A stretch of DNA of 64,000 nucleotides, from positions 310,001-374,000 of the forward strand of contig CAWFWE010000008.1 of assembly GCA_963819475.1 (NCBI GenBank), written 5' to 3'. The notes under the pieces are model-generated. The model searched no databases. It was given only the letters and a program-made list of their open reading frames with translations, and had not been told where the DNA came from. Position numbers and translations under genes: made by a program. Positions within the stretch are counted from its first letter, which is position 1, and each line of letters opens with the position of its first letter. The stretch is from DASUAS01 sp963819475. GTDB lineage: Bacteria > Actinomycetota > Acidimicrobiia > IMCC26256 > DASPTH01. Positions 46,673-56,790 of the stretch are shown here, piece after piece.

Positions 46673-48295
46673 ATGCCCGAGCGCACCGAGCGGACCGTCA
46701 ACCTGGCCGACCTGTTCGAGGTCGTCGTCGACGCCGCCCCGGGTCGGCCGGCGCTGGTCGCCGGTGACGAGCGCCGCACCTACGCCGAGCTCGAGGCGCG
46801 CGCCAACCGGTTGGCGCACCACCTGGTCGCCCGCGGCATCGAGCCCGGCGACTGGGTGGGGATCTACTCGTGGAACCGCGCCGAATGGGTCGAGGCGATG
46901 ATCGCCTGTTACAAGGCCCGCGCGGTGCCGATCAATGTGAACTACCGCTACGTCGAAGCCGAGCTCGCGTACCTGTTCGACAACGCCGACCTCCGGGGGC
47001 TCATCTTCGGGCGCGAGTTCTCCCCGTTGGTGGCGAAGGTCGCCCCCGACCTGCCACAGCTCGACGTGTTCGTCGTCCTCGAGGACGGCACCGAGCCCGA
47101 CGGCTCGCTGGCGGGGCTCGACGCCGTCTCCTACGAGGACGGGCTCGCCGCGGCCGACCCCGCACGCGACTTCGCGCCGCGCAGCAGCGACGATCTGTAC
47201 GTGCTGTACACCGGCGGCACCACCGGCATGCCCAAGGGCGTGAAGTGGAGGAGCGAGGACATCTACCTCGCGGCGATGAGCGGTGCACGCGGCAACGCGC
47301 CGCTCGACTCCCCGGAGGACCTGGCGCAGTACGCCGCGCAACCGGGCGCGGTGTCGTTCGCGTTGGCACCATTGATGCACGGTGGCGCGCAGTGGAGCCT
47401 GTGGTCCCTGCTCAGCACCGCGGGTACCGTCCTGCTCTGGAGCGGTCGCGGGTTCGACGCCGACGCGATCCTGCGCATCACCGAGCAGGAGCGCGTGATG
47501 GGCATCTCGCTCATCGGCGACGCCATGGCGCGGCCGCTGGTGGAGACCTACGCTGCCGACCCCGACCGCTACGACCTCTCGCGCCTTGCCCTGATCGGCA
47601 GCGGCGGGGCGATGCTCTCGCAGGGGGTGCGCCGGCAGCTGGAGCAGCACCTCCCGCATGTCCGGATCGCCGACAGCTTCGGCGCGTCGGAGACCGGCTT
47701 CAACGGGACGAGCAGCGGGGTCGCGACCAGGTTCGCGGTCGGTCCGGGCACCACCGTGCTCGACGACGCCCTGCGCCCCGTCCCACCCGGCTCCGGGGTG
47801 GTCGGCCTGCTGGCGCGCTCGGGTCACATCCCGCTCGGCTACCACAAGGACGACGCCAAGACCGCGACCACGTTCCTGGTGGACCCCGACGGCACGCGCT
47901 GGGTCGTGCCCGGCGACCTCGCCACGGTGGAGCCCGACGGGGAGATCACCGTCTTCGGGCGGGGCAGCCAGGTCGTGAACACCGGCGGCGAGAAGGTGTA
48001 CCCCGAGGAGGTGGAGGCGGCGTTGAAGACGCACCCGGAGGTGTTCGACGCGGTGGTGGTCGGTGTCCCGGACGAGCGGTTCGGCGAGCACGTGGCCGCG
48101 CTGGTCGTCTGGCGCGAGGGTCGCGAGCCCGACGTCGACGCGTTGCGGGCGCACGCCCGCACGTTGGTCGCGGGATACAAGGTGCCGAAGGAGATCCACG
48201 TGCTCGACACGATGCAGCGCACACCGGCCGGCAAGCCCGACTACCGCTGGGCGAAGGCGCGGGCGACCGCACTCGCCGTCGAGGCGGGGTCGTGA
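46673..48295 (+). CDS. acyl-CoA synthetase (AMP-dependent)
   Basis: A 540-residue fatty-acyl-CoA ligase type. The phosphate loop is canonical: YTGGTTGMPKGV at 179-190. SFGASE, GWVVPGDLATVE-like sequence (RWVVPGDLATVEPDG), GRGSQVVNTGGEKVYPEE and TPAGKPDYRW complete the family. It activates a medium or long chain or bulky acid. Its stop overlaps the GTG of the LLM gene by four bases. Confidence 0.92.
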   Translation: MPERTERTVNLADLFEVVVDAAPGRPALVAGDERRTYAELEARANRLAHHLVARGIEPGDWVGIYSWNRAEWVEAMIACYKARAVPINVNYRYVEAELAYLFDNADLRGLIFGREFSPLVAKVAPDLPQLDVFVVLEDGTEPDGSLAGLDAVSYEDGLAAADPARDFAPRSSDDLYVLYTGGTTGMPKGVKWRSEDIYLAAMSGARGNAPLDSPEDLAQYAAQPGAVSFALAPLMHGGAQWSLWSLLSTAGTVLLWSGRGFDADAILRITEQERVMGISLIGDAMARPLVETYAADPDRYDLSRLALIGSGGAMLSQGVRRQLEQHLPHVRIADSFGASETGFNGTSSGVATRFAVGPGTTVLDDALRPVPPGSGVVGLLARSGHIPLGYHKDDAKTATTFLVDPDGTRWVVPGDLATVEPDGEITVFGRGSQVVNTGGEKVYPEEVEAALKTHPEVFDAVVVGVPDERFGEHVAALVVWREGREPDVDALRAHARTLVAGYKVPKEIHVLDTMQRTPAGKPDYRWAKARATALAVEAGS

Positions 48296-49165
48296 GCGCG
48301 CCCGAGTTCCACCTCTACCTCCCCCAGATGCGTCTCGGTCTCGACGCGATGGTCGAGAAGGCGCGCGCGGCCGAGGTCGCCGGCTTCGTCGGCATGGCGG
48401 GGATGGACCACCTCGCGCCGCCGTTGGCCGAGCAGCACGACATGTACGAGGCGCTCACGACGAACGCCTGGTTGCTGGCGCACACCGAGCGGCTCGTCCA
48501 GGGTCAGCTCGTGTTGTGCGACGCGTTCCGGCACCCCTCGGTGCTCGCGCGTGAGGCCGTCACCCTCGACCACGCGTCCGGGGGTCGGTTCGAGCTCGGC
48601 ATCGGGTGGGGCTCGGTGATCGAGGAGTTCACCACCTACGGCGTCGGTCCCACCAGCGCGGGAGCGGGTGCAGCGTCTGTCCGAGACCCTCGACATCCTG
48701 CGCGGGCTCTGGTCCGGGGAGGCGATCGATTACGACGGGCGGTTCTTCCGGCTCGAAGCCGCGCGGCAGATGCCGACGCCGCTCGCGAAGATCCCGATTC
48801 TGATCGGGGGGACCGGCAAGCGCACGATGGAGCTCGTCGCGGCGCACGCCGACTGGTGGAACGTGCCCATCCACCAGCTCGACCGGCTCGACGAGATGCG
48901 ACCGTCCGCCGGGGCCGCACGCGTCTCCGTGCAGCAGATGTTCGCGTTCGTCCCCGAGGGCGTCGACCGCGCCGCGGTCGAGGAGCCCGCCCGCCGGCGC
49001 TTCCGCTACCAGAGCCTCGTCGTCGGTGGTCGCCAGGAGATGATCGACCACTTCTCGGCCATGCGTGAGCGCGGTGTCGAGCGCTTCTACGTGTGGTTCG
49101 CCGACTTCGCGCCGCCGGCCACGCTCGAGGCGTTCGGCGCCGAGGTGATCAGCGCGTTCGATTGA
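48292..49165 (+). CDS. LLM class oxidoreductase (TIGR03619-like), one frameshift
   Basis: GTG at 48292 starts the luciferase-like sequence FHLYLPQMRLGLDAMVEKAR and DHASGGRFELGIGWGSVIEE. At about 48655-48664 the phase changes and RVQRLSETLDILRGLWSGEA continues in the next frame, to GAEVISAFD. Joined length is about 290 residues, usual for the family. It is coupled to the acyl-CoA ligase. The shift occurs at a CGCGGGA context. Confidence 0.85.
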
Positions 49166-49174
49166 CACGCTTCG

Positions 49175-49999
49175 TCACGCGTCCGGGCCCTCGGCGAGCA
49201 TCGCGTCGGGCCGGTCGTCGTAGTCACGGATGAGACCGCGGTTGCGGAAGGCGACCGGCGCCCGCGCCGCCTGCATCGAGAAGCACAACGGCCTGAGCCC
49301 GGGCATGTCGGCCAGGGTGGGGTACTGGTCGAGATCGAGGCCACGGCTCATCCCGATGCTGGACGCGCGCCGGAGCACCACCGCCGCCTCGGCGTCGTCG
49401 GGTGCAAGGGTCGCGTCGGCCCACTTCGCGAACCGGCGCGGCGCGTCGGCGTACGGGCTGGGGGCCACGATGGAGCCTCCCTGCAGCACCCACTCGAGGC
49501 GCCGCTCGCCGTCGCGGTCGAGCGTGATCGTGTGCTTCTCACCGTCGAGCAACCCGAACGGCACCACTGCGTCGTACTGGCGCACGCGCGCACCTCCGGC
49601 GACGACCCGGGCGCCGTGCGCGACCGCGAGGCCAGCGAGGTCGAGCTGGTGCGTGCAGTGCTGCACCGACTCGGTCCAGTGCGTCACCGCGAGGCAACGG
49701 TCGGACAGGGGCATGCCCGCCAGCGCCCGCAGCGGCTCCGCGGCGGCCGCGCACGTCGACCACGGCGCGCGCACGGCGCCGCTGGTCACCGACTGCACCT
49801 TCGTGTCGTCGTGGTGCAGCGTGACCGTGAAGTAGTGCTGATCGTCCTCGAGCCCGCCCTCGACGACACCCGGCTCCCGGGACACCAGCCGGATGCGACG
49901 GCGGTAGCGCCCGTACGGGAAGAACGCGGGAGCCCCGGTCGACGGCACGGTGCCGAGAGTATCCGCGGCATCGCTTCGTGCCGACCGCGAGTCGGTCAT
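49175..49999 (-). CDS. DUF2889 family protein
   Basis: A 274-residue protein. The core GGLEDDQHYFTVTLHHDDTK with SGAVRAPWSTCAAAAEPLRA is the DUF2889 pattern. Function unknown; members often accompany acyl-CoA and LLM genes. It is convergent with the LLM gene and divergent from the HdeD-like gene 52 nt away. Confidence 0.85.
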   Translation of the reverse strand: MTDSRSARSDAADTLGTVPSTGAPAFFPYGRYRRRIRLVSREPGVVEGGLEDDQHYFTVTLHHDDTKVQSVTSGAVRAPWSTCAAAAEPLRALAGMPLSDRCLAVTHWTESVQHCTHQLDLAGLAVAHGARVVAGGARVRQYDAVVPFGLLDGEKHTITLDRDGERRLEWVLQGGSIVAPSPYADAPRRFAKWADATLAPDDAEAAVVLRRASSIGMSRGLDLDQYPTLADMPGLRPLCFSMQAARAPVAFRNRGLIRDYDDRPDAMLAEGPDA

Positions 50000-50050
50000 A
50001 ATGCGCGGGTGCGACGCGCGCGAGCGCGGCGCACGGAGGGGAGCACCGGC

Positions 50051-50632
50051 ATGAGCATGCGCATCACGTTGTCCGCGGAGGAAGAGCGCGCCGTCGCGGA
50101 AGCGTACGCGAGCTCGTGGTGGCTGTGGCTCGTCGCCGGGATCCTCTGGCTGCTGCTCGGCTTCGTCGTCCTGTCGCTGCGGCCCGTCTCCATCTCGGTG
50201 TGCGTGATCCTGATCGCGGTCGCGTTCTGGCTCGGCGGCGTCACGCAGTACGCGTTCGCCATGGTGCTGACCGGCGGTTGGCGGTGGATGGCCATCATCG
50301 GCGGAACGCTCGCCATCGCCGCCGGCGTCGCCGCACTGGTGTGGCCGGAGCCGACGCTGGTCGTGATCTCCATCTTCGTGGCCTGGTACCTCCTCATCCG
50401 CGGGACCTTCGACGTGGTCATGGCGTTGTCGCACACGCACGTGCGCGGATGGTGGATGCCGTTCATCGCCGGGCTCATCGGCATCTTCCTCGGAGCGTGG
50501 GCGATCGGGAACCCCGACCGCTCCGTCCTGCTGTTCATCTCGATCATCGGCATCTGGGCAATCTTCAAGGGGGCCGCCGACCTCGTCGCCGCATTCGCCT
50601 ATCGCAGTATGAAGAAGGACCTCGCCGCGTGA
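50051..50632 (+). CDS. HdeD family/DUF308 membrane protein
   Basis: A 193-residue six-helix membrane protein with internal repeats of the DUF308 type (WLWLVAGILWLLLGFVVLSL, WRWMAIIGGTLAIAAGVAAL). HdeD is linked to acid resistance in E. coli; role here unknown. Strong SD GGAGGGGAG before ATG 50051 and CATAAT at 49997-50002 as a possible -10 box. Overlaps the next membrane gene (GTGA). Confidence 0.86.
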   Translation: MSMRITLSAEEERAVAEAYASSWWLWLVAGILWLLLGFVVLSLRPVSISVCVILIAVAFWLGGVTQYAFAMVLTGGWRWMAIIGGTLAIAAGVAALVWPEPTLVVISIFVAWYLLIRGTFDVVMALSHTHVRGWWMPFIAGLIGIFLGAWAIGNPDRSVLLFISIIGIWAIFKGAADLVAAFAYRSMKKDLAA

Positions 50633-51906
50633 CCGATCCCGAGCACACCGAGCCCGCCGACGCCGCGGGCACCACCAGGGCGGTCTCCGCCGGCCCGCGG
50701 CGCGCCAAGCGGTGGCAGAAGATCCTCTCGGTCGTCCTCCTGGTCGTCGGCTTCATCCTGGTGCCGCTGTCGGCGATCGCGATCTGGTCGCACAACCAGC
50801 TCACCAACACGGACCGGTACGTCGACACGGTGTCGCCGCTCGCCGACAACCAGGACATCCAACAGACCGTCGCGGCCGTGGTGGTCAACGCGCTGTTCGA
50901 TCGGGCGAACGCGCCGCAACGCATCGAGAGTGCGTTGCCGAAGCGGGCCAAGTTCCTCGGTGAGCCCATCGCCACTGCGATGAGGGGCTACGCGACCGAC
51001 GTCACCGAGAAGCTGCTCGCGTCCGAGCAGTTCCAGAAGCTGTGGGACGGCGTGAACCGACGAGCGCACGACCAACTCGTCGCACTGCTCACCGACGACC
51101 CGAGCAAGGCACACGGCGCGGTCACGCTCGACAAAGGCCAGGTGCAGCTCGACCTCGGCACGGTGGTGAAGCAGGTGCAGGCCAGGCTCGTCGGCGCCGG
51201 CCTCACCTTCCTCAACAGCGTGAGCGTCCCGCCCGTGTCCACCACGATCGACATCATCAACACCGAGGGGCTCGCCGAGGCGCGCGGCTACCTGTCGATC
51301 CTCGACACGTTGGCGTGGGTGCTGCCGTTCCTCGCCATCGCCTGCCTGGTGGCCGCCGCCGTCGTGGTGCCGACGCGACGGCGGGCGACGATCCGGGCCG
51401 CCATCGTGCTCACGGCGGCGTGCGCGTTCACGCTCGTGCTCCTCGCCATCGGCCGTTCGCTCTACCTCGACGCCGCCACCAGCCCCAACGTGTCGAAGGA
51501 CGCCGCCTCCGCGGTGTTCGACATCCTCGTGCGCAACCTGCGGTACGGCCTCATCGTGCTCGGCGTGGTCGGCATCGTCATCGCGCTGGTCGCGTACTTC
51601 GTGGGGCCGTCGGCGCCGGCGGTGAAGGCGCGGGCCGTGGCCGCCTCCGGGATCTCCGGCGCCCGGCGGAAGGCCGGGGACCTCGGCTACGAGAGCAGCC
51701 CGTTCGAGGGGTGGGTCGCGGCGCACCGGCGCGGCCTCGAGCTCGCGGTCGCCGGGATCGCGGTGCTGGCGCTCATCCTCTGGGACCGCCCCGGCCTCGG
51801 CGCGGTGCTCTTCCTGCTCGTCGTCGCGCTGATCCTCGTCGGTTTCATAGAGTTCTTGGCGCGTGGCGCGACTCCCGAACCCGTCGACGAACCCACTGCC
51901 GCCTGA
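50629..51906 (+). CDS. hypothetical actinobacterial membrane protein
   Basis: A 425-residue protein: TM1 at 33-52 (SVVLLVVGFILVPLSAIAIW), then an about 165-residue extracytoplasmic domain (DTDRY-type sequence NTDRYVDTVSPLADNQDI; VVKQVQARLVGAGL), then three to four helices at about 235-330 and 385-420. I recognise this as a recurring but uncharacterised actinobacterial membrane family. Translationally coupled to the HdeD-like protein. Confidence 0.75.
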   Translation: MTDPEHTEPADAAGTTRAVSAGPRRAKRWQKILSVVLLVVGFILVPLSAIAIWSHNQLTNTDRYVDTVSPLADNQDIQQTVAAVVVNALFDRANAPQRIESALPKRAKFLGEPIATAMRGYATDVTEKLLASEQFQKLWDGVNRRAHDQLVALLTDDPSKAHGAVTLDKGQVQLDLGTVVKQVQARLVGAGLTFLNSVSVPPVSTTIDIINTEGLAEARGYLSILDTLAWVLPFLAIACLVAAAVVVPTRRRATIRAAIVLTAACAFTLVLLAIGRSLYLDAATSPNVSKDAASAVFDILVRNLRYGLIVLGVVGIVIALVAYFVGPSAPAVKARAVAASGISGARRKAGDLGYESSPFEGWVAAHRRGLELAVAGIAVLALILWDRPGLGAVLFLLVVALILVGFIEFLARGATPEPVDEPTAA

Positions 51907-51930
51907 CCGTCGCCCTCCCCGGAGCCGGCG

Positions 51931-53196
51931 GTGACCCGGCAGGTCGAGGTCTGCATCGTCGGTGCCGGGCTCGCCGGGCTGGCCTGCGCCCGGGCGTTGC
52001 ACTTCCGCGGCGTCGAGTGCGCGGTGCTCGAAGCGTCCGACGGCGTCGGCGGGCGCGTGCGCACCGATCACGTCGACGGCTTCCTCCTCGACCGCGGCTT
52101 CCAGGTCGCGCTCACCGGCTACCCCGAGCTGCACCATCAGCTCGACGTGCCGCGACTGCGCCTGCAACGGTTCGAACCCGGCGCGCTCGTGCGCGTCGGG
52201 GCGCGCTTCCACCGCGTGTCCGATCCGCTCCGCCGACCCGGGCACTTGTTCTCGACGCTCTTCGCGCCGATCGGGACTCCGCTCGACCGCGTCCGGCTGC
52301 TCCGCCTCCTCGTCGACGTGCAGCGGGGCACCGCCGCCGGTCTCTTGCGCCGGCCGACCCCGCCGGCGTGTGACCGGTCGACGCTCGAAGAGCTGGATGC
52401 GCGTGGCTTCTCCGACGGCATGATCGACGAGTTCTTCGTGCCGTTGTTCGGTGGTATCCAGCTCGACCCGTGCCTCGAGGTGTCGAGCCGCCGGTTCGCC
52501 GTCGTGCTGCGCATGCTCGCAGGTGGCGACGCCGCCGTCCCGGCCGCCGGGATGGGGGCGATCCCCGAGCAGCTTGCCGCCGACCTCCCCGAAGGGGTCG
52601 TGCAGCTCGGCGCGCGGGTCGTGGCGCTCGAGGGCACCACCGCGCTGGTCGACGGGGGCGAACCGGTACGGGCCGAGGCCCTGGTCGTGGCGACCGACGG
52701 ACCGGTGGCGGCGCAGCTGCTCGATCTTCCCGACCCCGGCTCCCGGCCGGTCGCGTGCGTGTACTTCGGCGCCGAGGGCGCCCCGCGCCCGGAGTCCCTG
52801 GTCATGCTCGACGCCGACCGCTCCGGGCCCGCGAACGACGTCGCGGTCATGAGCAACGTCGCCCCCACGTACGCACCCCAGGGTCGCGCGTTGATCGCGG
52901 CGCAGGTCATCGGCACGATCGAGCGCGACGAGCTCGAGCTCGACGTCCGTCGTCAGCTCCGCAACTGGTTCGGCGCCGAGGTCGACGGTTGGGACCACCT
53001 CCGTACGTATCGGATCGCCCACGGGCATCCCGACCAGCGGCCGGGGTTCTCGGCGCGCCGCGCTGTACGTCTCGGTGCGGGTCGCTTCGTGTGCGGCGAC
53101 CACCGTGACACCGCGGCGATCCAGGGGGCGCTCTTCTCCGGCAAGCGCACCGCCGCCGCGGTGTTGGCCGAGCTCCGGGGCGATGCTGCGTCGTAG
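51931..53196 (+). CDS. FAD-dependent amine-oxidase-like protein
   Basis: A 421-residue flavoprotein: Rossmann motif VGAGLAGLACA at 10-20, acidic end Glu34 then GVGGRVRTDHVDGFLLDRGF, the second FAD segment. FGGIQLDP and the C-terminal VCGDHRDTAAIQGALFSGKR bind the rest of FAD. It resembles protoporphyrinogen oxidase and phytoene desaturase-like enzymes. GTG start, 24 nt after the previous gene. Confidence 0.87.
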   Translation: MTRQVEVCIVGAGLAGLACARALHFRGVECAVLEASDGVGGRVRTDHVDGFLLDRGFQVALTGYPELHHQLDVPRLRLQRFEPGALVRVGARFHRVSDPLRRPGHLFSTLFAPIGTPLDRVRLLRLLVDVQRGTAAGLLRRPTPPACDRSTLEELDARGFSDGMIDEFFVPLFGGIQLDPCLEVSSRRFAVVLRMLAGGDAAVPAAGMGAIPEQLAADLPEGVVQLGARVVALEGTTALVDGGEPVRAEALVVATDGPVAAQLLDLPDPGSRPVACVYFGAEGAPRPESLVMLDADRSGPANDVAVMSNVAPTYAPQGRALIAAQVIGTIERDELELDVRRQLRNWFGAEVDGWDHLRTYRIAHGHPDQRPGFSARRAVRLGAGRFVCGDHRDTAAIQGALFSGKRTAAAVLAELRGDAAS

Positions 53197-54896
53197 CGCG
53201 ACGTCGCGGGTACTCGACCGGCTGCGCGGTCGACGGTGGCTGGTCGCGGTGTGCGTCGGGGTCGCGATCGGTGAGACGCTGCTCGTCTCGTCGCTGCTGC
53301 CGGCGTCGAGCGTGGCTCTCGCGACCCAGGCCTCGGCGCCGCCACCGTTCGACCTCTTCCACGACCTCCGGTGGCTCGTCGTGTACCACGAGAGCTGGTT
53401 CGGCTTCGCGTTCGAGCTGCTCCTCGTGCTCCTGCTCCGGTCGGTGCTGCTCACCGTGCTCGTGCGCGCCGCGTGGCCGCGCGACGTCGTGCCCGAGCCG
53501 CTCGCGGTCACCGCGCGGCGCAGCGCGATCTACGTCGTCGTGGTGTCGTTGTTGCTCGCGCCGTGGGTCGGGTTGATGTTCGCGATGGCCGTTGTCTCGC
53601 TGTCGTGGTTGTTCTTCGTCGCGGTCCCGGTCGTGTTGATGCTGGCGGTGCTCGTCGCCGGTGGGGCGATCCGTTCGAGCTGGTGGCGGGGGCCGGTGTC
53701 GTGGCCGGTCGCCGGGGTCGTCGTCCTCACGTTCGTGACCATCACCGGCTTCGGGAGCGTCTTGAGCACGTGCCCGGCGGTCTGGCGGCTGCCGGTGGCG
53801 GCGGTGGCCGGGCTGGTCAACGCGTGGCTGTGGGTGCGCCTGGTGCGCGCGGTCGTGCTCGGGCCGGCGGTGCGCTTGCGGGTGCCGGTGGTGCCGGTCG
53901 GGGTGGCGGGAGTGTTCGCGCTGGTGATCGTGGGCACGGTCGCGGGGTTCGTGCTGTCGAGCCACCCCGTGACGCGACTCGTCGCACCGCCGGCGGGTGC
54001 CGCGACCGAGTGGACGCCGGCGGCGATCGCGACGGCGACGACGCCGCTCATGGTGGTCACGGGGTTCAACACCCAGTGGGACGGCAGACCGTCGCAGTCG
54101 GTGCACCTCGCGGTGCCCCAACGCCGGTTTTCGTACCGCGGCCTCGACGATGATCGCCCGCTCCCGTACGGGCGGGAGGACACGCACCGTTCGATCCGCG
54201 CGCTCGTAGGAGAGCTGCGCCGCCAGGTCGACGCGTACCACCGCGACACCGACGAACCGATCACGCTGGTGGCCGAGAGCGAGGGCGCGCTGCTCGCCAA
54301 GGCCTACGTCGCGGCGACGCCCGACGCGCCGGTGCGCAACCTCGTGGTGGTGAGCCCGCTCGTCGCGCCGGGCCGCGTCTGACTACCCGCGCGCCGACGG
54401 CGAGGGGTGGGGCGTCTTCGGCAAGCTCGAGATGGAGGGCCTGTCGTGGGCGCTCGGCGGCCTCTCGCCGGTGGAGGTCACGCCGGACACGCCGTTCCTG
54501 CGCTCGATCGTCGACGACGCGCCCGCGTTCAACGACCTGATGTCGTGCCCGTTGCCGGGCGTGCGCCAGGCCGCCGTCCTCCCGCTCGACACCGGCGTCA
54601 GCGCGCCGGCGCCGCAGCGGATCGGCATCCCTTTCACGGTCGTGCCGGGGTTCCACGGCGGCATGCTCGACGACGCGTCGACGGCCGCGGTCGTCGAGCG
54701 GGTGCTCGAGGGCCGCCCGGTGCACGAGCACGAGGGGTGGTCGTTGACCGAAGGGGTGATCCAGGCGGGGGCGTCGGCATGGCAGGTCCCCGCGTTGGCC
54801 ACCGACGTGAACCACGAGTGGGATCGGGAGCCGGCCGCCGGCGACTGCGCCGCGGTGCGTCGCCACCTGCAGGCGTCGTTGGCGCCCGAGCGCTGA
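53183..54896 (+). CDS. membrane protein with alpha/beta-hydrolase domain, one frameshift
   Basis: The N-terminal half has about six helices (VAVCVGVAIGETLLVSSLLP first). The second half is a hydrolase-like region: PLMVVTGFNTQWDG, LVAESEGALLAKAYVA with the probable nucleophile in ESEG, and after the shift MEGLSWALGGLSPVEVTP and VVPGFHGGML and HEHEGW with a histidine. The frame changes at 54365-54380 (in CGGGCCGCGTCTG), creating an apparent stop. Function unknown; perhaps a lipase. Its start overlaps the FAD gene end. Confidence 0.7.
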
Positions 54897-54916
54897 CCCT
54901 CGAGCGGGCGCGCCGA

Positions 54917-55495
54917 CTACTGGGCTTTCGACTTGCCCTTCGCCTTCTGGGCCTGCTTCCAAGCCCGCACGCGCTGCAGGTTCTCGGGCGAGTCGATGTC
55001 GGCCACCGAACGCGGCTCGGAGTCGGAGAACGGCACCGCGCACGCCTCCCAGCCCACCGGTGCCACCTTCAGCCGCTTGCCGAGGATGGCGAGGAAGATC
55101 TTGGCCTTCTCCTCGCCGTAGCCGGGGAGCGCGCGTATCCGGTCGAACAGCACCTGCGGGTCGTCGACGCCCGTCCAGAGCCTCGCGGCGTCGCCGTCGT
55201 AGTCGTCGACGAGGTGCACGCACAGCGCGTGGGTGCGCTTGGCCATCGAGCCGGGGTAGCGGTGCAACGCGGGCTTCTCCTTGAACACCGCTTCGAGCTC
55301 CTCGGGCGGCATCGCCGCGATCCTGGTGGCATCGAGCCCACCGAGGCGGTCGCGCAACGTCGACGGTCCCTTGAACGCCCACTCCATCGGTACCTGCTGG
55401 TCGAGGAGCATGCCGATCACGAGCGCGAGCGGATCGGTGACGAGGAACTCGTCGGCGGCAGGGTCTCCGGTGATCGGCATCGTCGCAGTCGCCAT
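54917..55495 (-). CDS. HhH-GPD family DNA glycosylase-like protein
   Basis: A 192-residue all-helical protein. The helix-hairpin-helix is ALPGYGEEKAKIFLAILGKR. Ahead of it is LLDQQVPMEWAFKGP, as in the Rv-type actinobacterial HhH-GPD group; a Lys-rich tail (AQKAKGKSKAQ) is added. It would excise damaged bases, but the catalytic Asp is not obvious. ATG 55495 has TAGGCT seven bases upstream. Confidence 0.86.
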   Translation of the reverse strand: MATATMPITGDPAADEFLVTDPLALVIGMLLDQQVPMEWAFKGPSTLRDRLGGLDATRIAAMPPEELEAVFKEKPALHRYPGSMAKRTHALCVHLVDDYDGDAARLWTGVDDPQVLFDRIRALPGYGEEKAKIFLAILGKRLKVAPVGWEACAVPFSDSEPRSVADIDSPENLQRVRAWKQAQKAKGKSKAQ

Positions 55496-55502
55496 GCGGT
55501 CA

Positions 55503-55547
55503 AGCCTACCGAGGGGACACCAAATTCGACCCGGTTGTCGGTAGTGT
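55503..55547. promoter_or_regulatory. divergent leaderless promoter pair
   Basis: Minus: TAGGCT (complement of 55503-55508), seven bases before ATG 55495. Plus: TAGTGT (55542-55547), seven bases before ATG 55555. Confidence 0.5.
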
Positions 55548-55554
55548 TCCCCGG

Positions 55555-56778
55555 ATGTCCGCCCCGGAGCCGCCCGAGGATCCGAACGCCTGGGATCCGG
55601 ACGCGACCAGCGCGGTGCCGGTCGGGCCCGAACCGGAGCCGACGGGTGCAGGTGGGTCCGGGGGCGCCGGCGGGTGGGGCCGGGCGCCGCGCGTCGAGCC
55701 CTTCGCGGTGGCGGCGTTGGTCTGGGCGGTCGTCAGCATCGTCGTCCCGCTCATCGGCACCATCGTCGCGTTCGTGCTCGCGGCGCGCGCCGCCGACCTG
55801 ATCCGGCGGTCGCACGGGGAGAAGTCCGGTTCGCAGTACGTGAGCGCGGCGCGGATCGTCGCCGGTGGCGTGCTCGCGCTCTGGATCATCGGGTTGGTGG
55901 GATTCCTCGCCCTGCGCGACGACTCGTCGAGCAACGACGTGGCGGTGCCGACGCAGCCTCCGACCACCGCGATCGCACCGGCCACGTCGACGACGGTGCC
56001 GCTCACCACCACGACCACCAAGCCGCCGGCCACCACCACGAGCACCAAGCCGCCGCCCACCATCACGGTGGTGCCGCCGCCGCCCACGACCACCCCGCCC
56101 ACGCAGCCACCGACCACCGGGCCGCCGCCCACGACGGTCGCCCCCACGACCGTGGCGCCCACGACCGTGGCGCCCACGACCGAGGCGCCCACCACCTCGA
56201 AGCCGCCGCCCACGACCACCCCCGACGAGGCGAAGGCGGCGAAGGTCCAGGCCAAGCTGGAGCAGCGGGTGGGCCCCAGCAACCGCGGGGTGCCGGCCGA
56301 CGAGCGGTTCGTCGTGAGCTACACGCAGGGTGAGGACCTCCTCGTCACCTGGGCGATCAACAACGGCGCGGTGGGCGAGCACCCGACGGGCACGCCCACG
56401 TGTTCCACCCCACCCACCGAACCACCGGCGTCCTCCACCTCGACCAGCTCCACGACGAGCACGACGACCACGACGAGCACGACCGTGCCCGGCCCGCCGC
56501 CGTCGAGCGCAGCCGGTCGCACGACGCCGGAGCAGGCGCGCTTCGAGGCCAAGCAGATCCTCGGGTCCATCCGGGGCCAGCTCACCTCGCTGAAGCTCGA
56601 CGTGCCGGGCGTGCAACTGGTCGGCACGTACCCGATCGAGGGCACGACCGACTCCACCGTCGTCCAGGTGCTCTACTCGAAAGCCATCGTGCAGGCAGGG
56701 ATCGGCGACTACAAGAAGGCCTTCGACGTCCCGCCGGCCGAGGCGGTGCAGTGCCTCAACCCGGCGTTCGACCTCTAA
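55555..56778 (+). CDS. DUF4190-like membrane protein with Pro/Thr-rich linker
   Basis: A 407-residue protein: residues 1-45 acidic/Pro/Gly-rich, two helices at about 48-75 and 103-120 (FAVAALVWAVVSIVVPLIGT and IVAGGVLALWIIGLVGFLAL; DUF4190-like), then a Pro/Thr-rich linker at about 130-220 and 285-315, and a soluble C-terminal region (KLEQRVGPSNRGVPADERFV, then AGRTTPEQARFEAKQILGSI). The linker includes four 15-bp repeats coding TTVAP. It is predicted to span the wall and carry an outer sensor or binding domain. It ends at 56778, 12 nt before transposase sequence. Confidence 0.8.
   Translation: MSAPEPPEDPNAWDPDATSAVPVGPEPEPTGAGGSGGAGGWGRAPRVEPFAVAALVWAVVSIVVPLIGTIVAFVLAARAADLIRRSHGEKSGSQYVSAARIVAGGVLALWIIGLVGFLALRDDSSSNDVAVPTQPPTTAIAPATSTTVPLTTTTTKPPATTTSTKPPPTITVVPPPPTTTPPTQPPTTGPPPTTVAPTTVAPTTVAPTTEAPTTSKPPPTTTPDEAKAAKVQAKLEQRVGPSNRGVPADERFVVSYTQGEDLLVTWAINNGAVGEHPTGTPTCSTPPTEPPASSTSTSSTTSTTTTTSTTVPGPPPSSAAGRTTPEQARFEAKQILGSIRGQLTSLKLDVPGVQLVGTYPIEGTTDSTVVQVLYSKAIVQAGIGDYKKAFDVPPAEAVQCLNPAFDL
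56131..56190 (+). repeat. four 15-bp tandem repeats coding TTVAP
   Basis: ACGACGGTCGCCCCC followed by three copies of ACGACCGTGGCGCCC type (last with GAG). It lies in the Pro/Thr linker; copy number may vary between strains. Confidence 0.85.
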
Positions 56779-56790
56779 CGCGAGGCCGGG

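Noticed and set aside
48668..49165. A separate gene starting MQRLSETLDIL
   Set aside because: It is the C-terminal part of the LLM protein whose N-terminus lies in the previous phase.
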